64,000 nt of DNA from Candidatus Nitrosotalea sinensis (GTDB taxonomy: Archaea; Thermoproteota; Nitrososphaeria; Nitrososphaerales; Nitrosopumilaceae). The stretch lies in contig NZ_FRFC01000003.1 in the NCBI RefSeq assembly GCF_900143675.1, positions 608,523-672,522 of the forward strand, given 5' to 3'. Positions 24,681 through 33,318 of the stretch are shown here, in pieces. A program made the translations under genes and the position numbers. Positions within the stretch are counted from its first letter, which is position 1; the number at the start of each line of letters is the position of its first letter. The notes under the pieces were generated by a model that was given only the letters and a program-made list of their open reading frames with translations, had not been told where the DNA came from and did not search any database.

Positions 24681-24824
24681 CTAAAATCTTCGTGCTGGAC
24701 GATGTTTTGGTAAACATTCTCTGCAATATACTGGTCTTCCTTCTGCTGGTTTGAAAGGAACTTGTGTTTCCTTCTTGCAGTCTGAGCATGTAGCAGGAAA
24801 CGTTTGTCTGTCTTCTGTTGACAT
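24681..24824 (-). CDS. 47-residue CxxC-x17-CxxC zinc protein
   Basis: Read directly on the minus strand: ATCSDCKKETQVPFKPAEG then RPVYCRECLPKHRPARRF. The two CxxC pairs 17 residues apart and the ending R-P-V-Y-C-R-E-C define a small zinc-ribbon family found in many bacteria and archaea. It is basic at its C-terminus and probably binds nucleic acid or a protein partner. The gene is too short for most automated calls. Confidence 0.75.
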   Translation of the reverse strand: MSTEDRQTFPATCSDCKKETQVPFKPAEGRPVYCRECLPKHRPARRF

Positions 24825-24905
24825 GATCTTCGTAATCTTATGCTACATAATAACTGTTAACTCCAAACTTTTAGACCTTGATCACATGTTTGTCTAATTT
24901 GGTAC

Positions 24906-25622
24906 CTAGTTTGAATGACCAAGTCTTGTAAAAAGGCCTACTCTTGTAGATGCTATTATCAATGCCATTCCTACTGCCAGCGCAACTGGGACAATTGGAA
25001 ATTCTGGCACAGCACTTGGTTGATTTACCAGAAACGTCTCTGCCGAATCTGCAAATAACTGGGCATTTTTCTGAATGTTGGTTGGGTTGCTTGCCATCTC
25101 TAGGATGTACTGGTTTCCATTATCAAGAAAATAATATACGTTCTCACTTAGTATTGTGGAATCATCTGCAGTGTAATGTGTGGTATAGCTGACTGCAACC
25201 CTTACCCCGTCACTATATCTGTCCACTAGGCCGTTTAGGACTGATGTGCTAGAATCTGAACTGTTTGAATTTATCGTTCTTGCAACTATGGAGAATATGT
25301 CATTGTCTGAATGGTTTATGATTGAACGAGTGATGTTTTGGCTTATGAATGAGTGCTGTATTCCAAAGGTAGCAAGTTGACTCTTGTCCCCATTTGTAAA
25401 TATGACAATTGTTCCATTTGATATGTTTGCAGGCACGCTTGCAATTCCCCAATTAAGAGGAGGCTGGATTGAGAAACCATGTTCTGAATTTTTATAAGAA
25501 TTTGAATCTGCATATCTTTGAGCATTTGAAAATATTGAACTGGTGTAGTTCATTGCATATGCAGAATTGGTAAAAACTGCAGCGACAATCACTAATGTAA
25601 TCAGCAGTAATGTCTTGTACAT
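24906..25622 (-). CDS. PsbP-like surface protein with VPEFP tail
   Basis: A 238-residue exported protein. A signal peptide covers about 1-23 (LLLITLVIVAAVFTNSAYA). The body has a PsbP/MOG1-like pattern: NSEHGFSIQPPLNWGIAS, IVIFTNGDKSQLATFGIQ, STSVLNGLVDRYSDGVRV and QYILEMASNPTNIQKNAQ. It ends SAVPEFPIVPVALAVGMALI with a basic tail, the PEF anchor. The start at 25622 is chosen because of the signal peptide and a TATA-like CATAAATAAC about 28 bases before it. Confidence 0.75.
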   Translation of the reverse strand: MYKTLLLITLVIVAAVFTNSAYAMNYTSSIFSNAQRYADSNSYKNSEHGFSIQPPLNWGIASVPANISNGTIVIFTNGDKSQLATFGIQHSFISQNITRSIINHSDNDIFSIVARTINSNSSDSSTSVLNGLVDRYSDGVRVAVSYTTHYTADDSTILSENVYYFLDNGNQYILEMASNPTNIQKNAQLFADSAETFLVNQPSAVPEFPIVPVALAVGMALIIASTRVGLFTRLGHSN

Positions 25623-25677
25623 TATTCTGTTCTGTTTTGTACTGTTATTTATGTTGAAATTATTGCATGAAATTACT

Positions 25678-26052
25678 TTAGGAGAATTGCTTGACAATTG
25701 GCAAACAGTTGTCTATTATTCTAAGAACCTCAGAACGAATGACTTTTTTATCGATTGAAACCCATACTGTATTTTTTCCTACTGCAAAAGATATTGTCTG
25801 CACTTTTTCTCTTTCCTCCCACATGAATTTCACATCACCTAATTGCTTGTTAAACTGGGACGACATGCGAGTCTTGATTGCAAGATGTGAAAACTGATCC
25901 GAAGTACTCTTTATATTCAATAATGGTTCATGTCCAGGCCTTCTCTCATATGCTATTATCTTTCCCTTGCTGTCAACAACGCCTGCAAATCTTACATATT
26001 GGCTGATTGTTCGAATCTCTCGCACTATATCCTGAGCGTCTTTTTTGTTCAA
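25678..26052 (-). CDS. Roadblock-like thaumarchaeal small protein
   Basis: A 124-residue member of the family at 5884, 8222 and 9124, starting at TTG (MNKKDAQDIVREIRTISQYV). It has VRFAGVVDSKGKIIAYERRP, the helix SDQFSHLAIKTRMSSQFNKQ, the strands VKFMWEEREKVQTISFAVG and a final helix EVLRIIDNCLPIVKQF. A TPR gene lies 75 bases upstream on the same strand, repeating the TPR/roadblock pairing seen at 8732-9480. Confidence 0.65.
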   Translation of the reverse strand: MNKKDAQDIVREIRTISQYVRFAGVVDSKGKIIAYERRPGHEPLLNIKSTSDQFSHLAIKTRMSSQFNKQLGDVKFMWEEREKVQTISFAVGKNTVWVSIDKKVIRSEVLRIIDNCLPIVKQFS

Positions 26053-26127
26053 CTATCTGAAACATTCTATTTTTACTATTTATCTATTGTCCAAGAGTTA
26101 CATGCCTTGCATATGTCTATTGAAGTG

Positions 26128-26766
26128 TCATTGCAAAAAATCTCGTTTCATGCTTTTCTGAGCTTCTTGTTTTAACTGAATTGCAAAGAAATTATCAGGT
26201 TCTATATCCAATACAGAATCAAAATAAGCCGTTGCCTCATCGTATTTTCCAAGGTGTGATAATGCAAGGCCCTTGTTTATCAAAATATTCACTTCTTTTG
26301 GTTGCACTAGTAAAATTTTATCAAAGCACTCTATTGCCTCCTTGTACCTCCCAAGACTGTCAAGTGAATATCCTCTAAGTGAGAGAGCCCCCAGATCCTC
26401 TGGCGTTATCTCAAGTGCCATCTCAAAGCACTCTAGTGCTTCTTGATGTCTGTTTGTCTCTGGGTTTGACAAGCACAATCCCTTGTTGACAAGCGCACCA
26501 AAGTTTTTCTTGTTTTTTTTAAGTGATTTATCATAGTACTCTATTGCATCATCAAATCTCAAAAGCATCTGTAATGATACTGCCTTGTCATAAAGTAACT
26601 CTGGATTGTCCGGCTCTATGTCCAGTGCCATGTCTAATTGGACAAGCGCCTTGTCCTGTTCGCCATTTTTCTGAAATCCTAGAGCCTTTTTATGTATTGA
26701 TTCCACATTGTCTTTTTGATTGGTTTTTCCCAATTGTAAAACTACGTCATTCTTACTGATAAACAT
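26128..26766 (-). CDS. TPR-repeat protein
   Basis: A 212-residue protein with five tetratricopeptide repeats: HKKALGFQKNGEQDKALVQL, YDKAVSLQMLLRFDDAIEYY, VNKGLCLSNPETNRHQEALE, LRGYSLDSLGRYKEAIECFD and INKGLALSHLGKYDEATAYF. It is cytoplasmic with no enzyme domain and so is an adaptor. It is upstream of and probably co-transcribed with the roadblock-like gene at 25678, the second such pair in the window. Confidence 0.85.
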   Translation of the reverse strand: MFISKNDVVLQLGKTNQKDNVESIHKKALGFQKNGEQDKALVQLDMALDIEPDNPELLYDKAVSLQMLLRFDDAIEYYDKSLKKNKKNFGALVNKGLCLSNPETNRHQEALECFEMALEITPEDLGALSLRGYSLDSLGRYKEAIECFDKILLVQPKEVNILINKGLALSHLGKYDEATAYFDSVLDIEPDNFFAIQLKQEAQKSMKRDFLQ

Positions 26767-26851
26767 TAGACTCTGTAAACCAAAACTATGAATTGCTCAA
26801 ACTGATAATGATCTTGACAGTTATAATGATCTTTAGAGGTATGGTGTCTAG

Positions 26852-27130
26852 TTGAATCTAACTCGAAAAAAGACCATTAACTTGTTTGCTATTGTGATTG
26901 TATTGTTAATCGCAGTACCTGAAATTGTAGGACATTCTCTTTTTGACAAACCACACCCTGAAAACTCGTCTGTTGTAGCAGCCGTCTCGCTTGCAAATAA
27001 AATGGTAGAAAATAAGAATAGCCCATCATGCGCACTTACAATCCAGAATGATCCGTCTGGCGCAGGTGTTACAAGAGCAGTTGGTCTGCACGGACAATTT
27101 GGAAACTTTACCTGCTCTTCTAGTCCCTGA
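26852..27130 (+). CDS. Small secreted protein
   Basis: A 92-residue exported protein starting at a leaderless TTG, with a TATA-like TTATAATG about 26 bases upstream. The signal peptide is INLFAIVIVLLIAVPEIVG. The mature part (HSLFDKPHPENSSVVAAVSL, two Cys in PSCALTIQ and FTCSSSP) has no known family. It converges with the membrane protein gene at 27133 with a gap of two bases. Confidence 0.6.
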   Translation: MNLTRKKTINLFAIVIVLLIAVPEIVGHSLFDKPHPENSSVVAAVSLANKMVENKNSPSCALTIQNDPSGAGVTRAVGLHGQFGNFTCSSSP

Positions 27131-27132
27131 TT

Positions 27133-27612
27133 TTACTTGACTATCTTGCACTTGGCAGTTATTTCTTTTGCTGATATAAAATAAGTAATTCCCAATATTG
27201 CAATGGACCCTAGTCTTAAGGGAGTTTCATAATTTGACAAAAATGCAGTTGCAGTACCTCCTACTGTTCCAAGTGCTGATACCAGTGAAAATCCAATTGG
27301 TCCGCAACCGCATGCTCCTGCACCAGCTCCAATTATGGAACCAAAAAATCCGACACCTGATTTTAATCCGCTTTTAACCAATCGCATACGGTATATGCTC
27401 ATGCTTGCAACAATTCCAGATAGTACAGATATTGCAACAATCAATCCAAAACTAAAGACAGAGTCCTGTGGAATGTAAAAAACAAAGCCTGGTGAAAAAA
27501 AGATAAACTGAGATATTGTGCCAAGTGTCACAAGCAATGTTGCAAAAATTGCAATTGACAAGTAAAGGTAATTTTTGTTTGAATATGTTATCTTGAATGC
27601 TTCCTTGTGCAT
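27133..27612 (-). CDS. Four-segment membrane protein with CGCGP motif
   Basis: A 159-residue inner-membrane protein with four predicted segments. The loop GAGAGACGCGPIGFSLVSAL around residue 95 has a Cys-x-Cys pair that could bind a metal or be redox active, followed by GTVGGTATAFLSNYETPLRL. It is probably a lineage-conserved protein. It precedes the surface protein at 27654 in chromosome order on the same strand, so it may be transcribed downstream of it. Confidence 0.65.
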   Translation of the reverse strand: MHKEAFKITYSNKNYLYLSIAIFATLLVTLGTISQFIFFSPGFVFYIPQDSVFSFGLIVAISVLSGIVASMSIYRMRLVKSGLKSGVGFFGSIIGAGAGACGCGPIGFSLVSALGTVGGTATAFLSNYETPLRLGSIAILGITYFISAKEITAKCKIVK

Positions 27613-27653
27613 TAGATAATAATTGTTCTAGGAATTATTTAATGATACACCGT

Positions 27654-28886
27654 TTATCTAACCTGGATTGGCAGCGTTGACGGCGTAGCAAGCGCATTTG
27701 GTTCTTTTATGCTCTCCCACACAAAGATTTGTGCAGTATAGCTTCCCGGGCTTGTGGGCATCCATGACTGACCCAAATTCATTGTCTGATGAGGGGCCAT
27801 GGAACCTGTTATCCATGACAGTGACACTGTAATGCCATTGTTATCTTGTATCTGTACCAAATATGCAAAAGGCTGGTCTTTGTCTTCATTGTTTGTTACA
27901 TCTGACACAATGTGTATCTGTTGATTGACATTTACTTTGGTCAGAGGGTTTCCTGTAGAGTCCAGGACTCGGGCATTGCTTGATGATGCTTGCTCTAGTG
28001 GAGGTACCGAGCCTGCAGTTGTTGTTGCAACCATGCGCATCTGGTCTGATGGAGAATGCGGCAAAGGCAATGTGGTATCTATGTACTCTCCTGTTACAGT
28101 ATCTCCAGGCGATACATGAAGTCTATTGCCGGATGAGCTCAAGTCTGATGTAAGGTACACGGTCCCTTGAAATACGCCCGTGTCAGGACCTGTTTCTGTC
28201 ATTGAGACTTTGATTCCACCCGAGTCAGAGTCTGACCACACACTTGTGTCAAACTTGTCAATTGCATCTGGGTTGAGATTCATGTCAGGATCTGTTATCT
28301 GCAGTATGGCTTGTCCACCGACTGGATAGTTTGGAGCAAGCCACTTTATCTGACCTTCATTCCATCTGATAAGAGCAGAGCCTGTGATGACTTGGTCTCG
28401 GTTGTACTCAAATGATACTGAGATTCCGTCATTTCCAGTGCTTGGGAGAAAACCGTTTGTTGGACCGCATGTTGGATTACATGTTGATTGGATTCCTGTT
28501 GGATTTGTCCCTTGTCCGTCTACTCCTATAGTGCCTTTGATGGTAGGATCTCCTGTCAATGTAACATACCCTGAAAATATTCCAGTGTTTGTGCCAGTCT
28601 CAACAAGGTGGTATGGAATACTATGTCCATTTGTAGAGACTGTAATCTTGTCATCTGATGTAACTCCAATCTCATCTATCAAATTTGGATCAGAGTTAAA
28701 GTCCGGAGCATAGATTGTGATATACACCCTGTCTGTCCAACTAAACACATTCTTGTTGAAATGAATCAATGACGATCCTGATGAAGTAGAAACTGTCTGG
28801 CCTGATACTGGCTGGAAAGAAAACGCATTAAATGGAACAAGTAATGCTAGAATAATCAAAATGGGGACAATTTTTTTCAATATCAA
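27654..28886 (-). CDS. Secreted protein with two IYAPDFN-type modules
   Basis: A 410-residue exported protein starting at TTG with a signal peptide at about 1-30 (ending FQPVSGQ). Module one at about 40-160 has VYITIYAPDFNSDPNLIDEI, IPYHLVETGTNTGIFSGYV and CNPTCGPTNGFLPSTGNDGI and is homologous to the protein at 6357. Module two at about 185-280 has AILQITDPDMNLNPDAIDKF and MTETGPDTGVFQGTVYLTS. The C-terminal domain (about 300-410) looks Ig/CARDB-like (FAYLVQIQDNNGITVSLSW). There is no C-terminal anchor. It is probably a surface-layer or adhesin component. Confidence 0.75.
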   Translation of the reverse strand: MILKKIVPILIILALLVPFNAFSFQPVSGQTVSTSSGSSLIHFNKNVFSWTDRVYITIYAPDFNSDPNLIDEIGVTSDDKITVSTNGHSIPYHLVETGTNTGIFSGYVTLTGDPTIKGTIGVDGQGTNPTGIQSTCNPTCGPTNGFLPSTGNDGISVSFEYNRDQVITGSALIRWNEGQIKWLAPNYPVGGQAILQITDPDMNLNPDAIDKFDTSVWSDSDSGGIKVSMTETGPDTGVFQGTVYLTSDLSSSGNRLHVSPGDTVTGEYIDTTLPLPHSPSDQMRMVATTTAGSVPPLEQASSSNARVLDSTGNPLTKVNVNQQIHIVSDVTNNEDKDQPFAYLVQIQDNNGITVSLSWITGSMAPHQTMNLGQSWMPTSPGSYTAQIFVWESIKEPNALATPSTLPIQVR

Positions 28887-28985
28887 ATCATATTGAAAAT
28901 GGGCTGGTCATAAACATTAAGTAAAATTTTTCCATGTCTTGTCACTGCAAGTTTCTTATTTGGGTCAATTACAGCCTAGGATATC

Positions 28986-29555
28986 TTGGTAAAACTGTAT
29001 CTTGTCAGAGGGCCAATTATTGCGGCAGCAGGGCTTGTTATTGTGGTAATAGGAGCAGGGCTCTTTGATACTTCGTATCAATCAGTGGAATCACTTCTTG
29101 GGGAAAAAACTGACATATTTTCTGGCACTCAGATTCTCCCAAACCAATTTGTCAACTCTACCATAAAGTCAGGACAACTCCATGAACACAATGTGATACT
29201 TGTTCATGTCACGCCCTCATCTGGCTCTGTAAAGCTTGAAGGATCTGATCCTAATGGAATGACATTTGAAAAAGACAGCACAAACGGTTTTCTGTACCAT
29301 ATAATAGAACGAAGCAATGATGGCGGCTCGTATTACATAAAAATAGCAAATACTGGTAACCAACCTGTAGTGGTAGATTCCATAATTGCAGAAGATCCGT
29401 TTTTGAGCAAAAATTGTAATGCGTCAGATGGAATAAAGTGCAATATAGTACAAGTGTCGATGGGAATGGTTGCAATAGGTATAGTCGCATTTATTGCAGG
29501 TGTAGCAATCGGTATGTATTATTTCAGAAAAGAGAGAAATCTTCAGAAAAAGTAA
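28986..29555 (+). CDS. Membrane protein with exterior beta domain
   Basis: A 189-residue protein, starting at a leaderless TTG, with an N-terminal membrane segment (IIAAAGLVIVVIGAGLF), an exterior beta-sandwich of about 115 residues (VILVHVTPSSGSVKLEGSD, GGSYYIKIANTGNQPVVVDS) and a second segment near 165-185 followed by a short basic tail (FRKERNLQKK). This is a two-pass topology with both ends inside. Not a recognised family. Confidence 0.6.
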   Translation: MVKLYLVRGPIIAAAGLVIVVIGAGLFDTSYQSVESLLGEKTDIFSGTQILPNQFVNSTIKSGQLHEHNVILVHVTPSSGSVKLEGSDPNGMTFEKDSTNGFLYHIIERSNDGGSYYIKIANTGNQPVVVDSIIAEDPFLSKNCNASDGIKCNIVQVSMGMVAIGIVAFIAGVAIGMYYFRKERNLQKK

Positions 29556-29643
29556 CTGGATTTTCAAGTTTTGTTTGATTCTTGATTGCAATTCCATGAT
29601 AACTAACAATATTCTTATCAAGTGATACTCCTACTGTATTGAT

Positions 29644-29994
29644 ATGTCCAAAGAGAATGCCTCAAAAGACTGGGACAAATTGTGGATTGAATACAACAAA
29701 TCACTCAAGACATGGATGCACTCCTTTGAATCGCTACAAAAGGCTACCAAGGATGTCCAGTCAAAGTATAATGATGTAGTTGCAAAAGCAGTCAAAGAAT
29801 CAAGTGACAAGACCCTACACCAATTCTCTGAGAATTGGCAAAAGGCCATGAGTGATTCTGGGATAAGCACCTTCAAACAATTTGGCGATAACTGGCAAAA
29901 GATCATCAATCAATCTGGAATGGATCAAGTCAAGGCGTATGGCGATATGATGAACAAGTTCGCAGAGACTTGGCAGAAGATGTGGAACAAGTAA
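29644..29994 (+). CDS. Phasin-like helical protein with WQK repeats
   Basis: A 116-residue, wholly helical, soluble protein. From about residue 55 a motif recurs every 23-28 residues: HQFSENWQKAMSDSG, KQFGDNWQKIINQSG and NKFAETWQKMWNK. The amphipathic helices, absence of Cys and high Ser/Asn/Lys content resemble phasins, which coat polyhydroxyalkanoate granules, and the pattern echoes the N-terminal part of the phasin/AbrB fusion at 48242. It lies 16 kb from the PHA cluster. Its phasin role is inferred. Confidence 0.65.
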   Translation: MSKENASKDWDKLWIEYNKSLKTWMHSFESLQKATKDVQSKYNDVVAKAVKESSDKTLHQFSENWQKAMSDSGISTFKQFGDNWQKIINQSGMDQVKAYGDMMNKFAETWQKMWNK

Positions 29995-30098
29995 CACGTT
30001 TGCCTTTTTCATTTATTTTTCAGAAACTATCTAAAATGTGAAGTTTCAAAAAATGATCAGTGGTGGAGGCAATTTATGAGATCTAAAAATTCTTCAAA

Positions 30099-30140
30099 CC
30101 ATTTTTTTGAGTGGAAAATGGATCTTTTTGAGCTCAAAAA
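30099..30140. repeat. Two adjacent inverted repeats upstream of surface protein gene
   Basis: CCATTTT (30099-30105) pairs with AAAATGG (30115-30121), and four bases later TTTTTGAGCTCAAAAA (30125-30140) is a perfect 16-bp palindrome. They lie in the 248-base gap between 29994 and 30243, about 105-160 bases before the PKD-like protein gene. They may terminate transcription from the WQK-repeat gene or act as an operator. Nothing else but a promoter was seen in this gap. Confidence 0.4.
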
Positions 30141-30204
30141 TCATTTTTCACATAAAATTTGTTGTCAACTTTCTTAGCGATCCTAACTAATTAATAATTT
30201 GAGA

Positions 30205-30220
30205 GAAAGGTTTTTAATAT
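30205..30220 (+). promoter_or_regulatory. TATA box and BRE for the PKD-like surface protein
   Basis: GAAAGG followed by TTTTTAATAT at 30211-30220 matches an archaeal BRE plus TATA. Its centre is about 26-28 bases before the TTG at 30243, supporting a leaderless non-AUG start and fairly strong transcription. Confidence 0.55.
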
Positions 30221-30242
30221 TCGAAAATTTACAACACACACG

Positions 30243-31502
30243 TTGAATAATTCCAAAGTAATATTCGCAGTCTTGGCAGTTATAGTTTTCTCAGTTGGCA
30301 TGACATCAATGTCAGCATACGGTGCCACTCAACAAAAAACAAGTGAGGCAACCGTTTATGAACAAACCCAAGTCACCCTGTCAGGTGAGGATTCAACTGA
30401 TCCACACTTCCAAGCAATCTCATACCAATGGCAACAACTAGGTGGAGAACCAGTGACTTTGTCATCTACAAGCGATGTAGATATCTCCTTTACAACACCA
30501 GCAGTTGCACCAGGCCAAGTAAAAGATCTCAAGTTTTCATTAATTGTAACAAACCCACAGGGACTTACAAGCATTACAGCATTTACACTTCATGTTATAC
30601 ACAATAATCATCCTCCAGTAGTAACAACTGATCATGAATTGACTGTCATGGAAGGTGCTCCAATGACTTTGATGGCAACAGCAACTGACCCAGACGGTGA
30701 CAACATGACTTATGCATGGACACAAAATTCTGGTACCAAAGTCACATTATCTAATCCGACTGACCTTACTACAACACTTGTAGCACCTGCAGTAGGTCCA
30801 AGTGGAAATGCAACTTTACAATTCACAATTACAGCCAAGGATCCATATGGTGGAGTTGGCTCTGACTCTGTTCTAGTACATGTAATTAGCGCATCTGTAT
30901 ACAAACTTGCATCACTTAGCTGTGGTCCTATCATAAGATCACACGAAGGTGGTTCTGCAACACTTGTTGAAATGATTGACAATCCATCTAATGCTCCATT
31001 GACTTATGAATGGGCACAAACATCTGGAGCACCAATCGGAATCTCATCATCTACTGATGCTTCACCAACAGTAACTCTTCCATCAGGTTCTGGTGGCAGT
31101 GTTTACGCATTCCAGTTAACAATTAAACAAGACGGTTCAATCGTAGGAAACTGTGAACAGTATGTCTACGCTGCATATCCTGAACCAGGCGGTGCTCCAA
31201 CAGCAGATGCCGGTCCAGACACAACTGTCAACGCAACATCTACTGTCACTCTCGACGGTACAAAGAGTACTGGCGCATTCATCCAGTTCTCATGGAGACA
31301 AATCGCAGGTGAACCAGTACAATTGGTTGATGCTAACACAGCAAAGCCAAGCTTTGTAGCACCAGATGTAGCACTTGGCCAAACCAAAGACCTAGTCTTT
31401 GAGAACACTGTAAGCAACGCCTTTGGAAAGGATGCTGCTATAGTGCACATTACAGTGGTCAACCCATCATCACCACCACACGCTGTAATCACAATCAAGT
31501 AG
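30243..31502 (+). CDS. Secreted PKD/Ig-repeat protein
   Basis: A 419-residue exported protein starting at TTG with a signal peptide at about 1-28 (ending MSAYGA). The rest is three to four PKD/REJ-like beta-sandwich repeats with recurring elements such as DPDGDNMTYAWTQNSGTKV, ADAGPDTTVNATSTVTLDGT and SFVAPDVALGQTKDLVFENT. No C-terminal anchor is present. Codon use is clean and the promoter strong, so it may be an abundant surface or S-layer-associated protein, but S-layer identity is not shown. Confidence 0.75.
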   Translation: MNNSKVIFAVLAVIVFSVGMTSMSAYGATQQKTSEATVYEQTQVTLSGEDSTDPHFQAISYQWQQLGGEPVTLSSTSDVDISFTTPAVAPGQVKDLKFSLIVTNPQGLTSITAFTLHVIHNNHPPVVTTDHELTVMEGAPMTLMATATDPDGDNMTYAWTQNSGTKVTLSNPTDLTTTLVAPAVGPSGNATLQFTITAKDPYGGVGSDSVLVHVISASVYKLASLSCGPIIRSHEGGSATLVEMIDNPSNAPLTYEWAQTSGAPIGISSSTDASPTVTLPSGSGGSVYAFQLTIKQDGSIVGNCEQYVYAAYPEPGGAPTADAGPDTTVNATSTVTLDGTKSTGAFIQFSWRQIAGEPVQLVDANTAKPSFVAPDVALGQTKDLVFENTVSNAFGKDAAIVHITVVNPSSPPHAVITIK

Positions 31503-31615
31503 ATTTTTCAAAACTACTTTTCTTCCAGTATCTTTGATGCCAAAACCATTTTAGGTTGAATTGAAAAATTTGTACGAATAAATATGCTATATCTAAAGCA
31601 AAAAGGGCAGCGACC

Positions 31616-33283
31616 ATGATAAATAGAAAATTTCTACTCTTTGCATTATTTCTTGTACTAGTTGGGGCATACGCGTCTAACTCTGCACAAGGTGCAATGA
31701 CTCCTGTACTTACAGAATATCCAACAGGACTTGTTGCAACTGCAGTCTCTCCAACACAGGTAAATTTGTCATGGACTGCACCTACACAAAATTATGGAAA
31801 AACAATTGTGGGATACAAAATAGAGCAAGAGGTGGGAATAGGGGTATATGACACTCTGGTCTACAACAGTGGCAGTACCATCACAGCATATTCTGTGACC
31901 GGTCTTAAGACTGGCACCACATACACCTACCGGGTCTCTGCAGTATACTCTGACGATACATCCTCTTCTGCATCAAATCCCGCATCTGCAACGCCAACTA
32001 CAACATCCAAGCCAACAACATCAAGTATCCCTGGTGCTACTATGACTAATACACAATTTGACTTTGTACCACCTGATGGAACTGCACTCTCAGGTGTCAT
32101 CATGAGCTCTGATGATTATCTTTCATTACAGTACAAAAAAGATCCACGAGCAGTCTTGCTAAATCCAGTACCTACAGCATATCCTGCAAATAATAATCTC
32201 AGTAACTTGCTTGCATATCAGGCAAATCACCTTGCTGCTGATTCAATTCCAGCACCGCTTGTAGCAAAGGCAATCTCTGACAAGGGAATCCTCCTGACCT
32301 GGCTTCCACCGCTTGAGCAATATGGGCAGAAACTACTCGGATACAAGGTTGAAGTAAAAAACAATCAAGGACTCTTCCAGTCAATTGATGATGACACTGA
32401 AAACAGCGATACAAAATATTATGTGACAGGCCTTGACTCTAATACTACGTACACATATCGCGTATCTGCAGTATATCCTGGAACTCATAGCAATCCTTCA
32501 AATGAAGCAACTGCAACAACACTTGCACCTGTAATCTCCACTCCGCAAAACCAAACTGTAACTCCACCTCCAGTTACAACGCCATCACAAACTCCACCTC
32601 AAACCACGCCAACCTCGACTGTAAATAATGTCAAGTTTGATCTTACCGCTCCCGATGGAACACTTCTTGCAGGAATAGTTGCAACACAGGCCGACTATCA
32701 ACAATTTGTCCTAATTAAAGACCCAAGAACCATACTATCAAATGTAAACACAACATCATTTCCAATAAACAACAATCTCGCAGGATTGTTAAGATACCAA
32801 GATCTTCATCCAGTCCAGCAGCAATCAATTCCTACAACAACACCTGTCACAAATACTAGCCAGCCGGTCCAATCAAATCCTCCGCCTCCAGATAATTCTG
32901 CACCTGATAAAACACTCGTCAACGGAGTATTGACATCTGTAGTAGCATCTGGAGTCGTAGGTATTATCACATGGTTTGTCAAGACAAAGGTTGCAAGAAA
33001 GATTGCAAAAGATTATCACTTTACACTAGAACATGTCTCATCTGGCACTCCACAAATAAGAATACGAAACAGTGGTGAGACAATAGAAGACTGTGTCATA
33101 CTATGTGGCAAGGATGCATGTGTCTGGGTTGACACTAATCTTGACAGGCCAAGGCATGTCTATGAGGGAAGCGTCTCATCTGCAAAGCTTCCAGAACAAT
33201 ATGATGACAACCCACTTGTCAGCGTAAAAAGCGGCAAAAAGATACTGCGAAGAATAAATCTAGATGAAATGGCTCATGGTTAG
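31616..33283 (+). CDS. FN3 surface protein with internal duplication and cytoplasmic tail
   Basis: A 555-residue exported protein. After the signal peptide come FN3-like domain one (about 35-125), repeat A (TQFDFVPPDGTALSGVIMSS ... AYPANNNLSNLLAYQ), FN3-like domain two (about 215-300), a Pro/Thr linker and repeat B (VKFDLTAPDGTLLAGIVATQ ... SFPINNNLAGLLRYQ). A membrane segment near 440-460 (GVVGIITWFVKTKVARK) is followed by a soluble domain of about 95 residues inside the cell (FTLEHVSSGTPQIRIRNSG). An exterior sensor or attachment protein with an interior tail is likely. Confidence 0.75.
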   Translation: MINRKFLLFALFLVLVGAYASNSAQGAMTPVLTEYPTGLVATAVSPTQVNLSWTAPTQNYGKTIVGYKIEQEVGIGVYDTLVYNSGSTITAYSVTGLKTGTTYTYRVSAVYSDDTSSSASNPASATPTTTSKPTTSSIPGATMTNTQFDFVPPDGTALSGVIMSSDDYLSLQYKKDPRAVLLNPVPTAYPANNNLSNLLAYQANHLAADSIPAPLVAKAISDKGILLTWLPPLEQYGQKLLGYKVEVKNNQGLFQSIDDDTENSDTKYYVTGLDSNTTYTYRVSAVYPGTHSNPSNEATATTLAPVISTPQNQTVTPPPVTTPSQTPPQTTPTSTVNNVKFDLTAPDGTLLAGIVATQADYQQFVLIKDPRTILSNVNTTSFPINNNLAGLLRYQDLHPVQQQSIPTTTPVTNTSQPVQSNPPPPDNSAPDKTLVNGVLTSVVASGVVGIITWFVKTKVARKIAKDYHFTLEHVSSGTPQIRIRNSGETIEDCVILCGKDACVWVDTNLDRPRHVYEGSVSSAKLPEQYDDNPLVSVKSGKKILRRINLDEMAHG

Positions 33284-33318
33284 AGCCAAAAATAAATTAA
33301 TAAAAAACTCGGGGTTCT

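Noticed and set aside
30243-31502. Call as the S-layer protein
   Set aside because: Signal peptide, PKD-like repeats and a strong promoter fit, but no known S-layer signature was visible, so only a secreted repeat protein was called.
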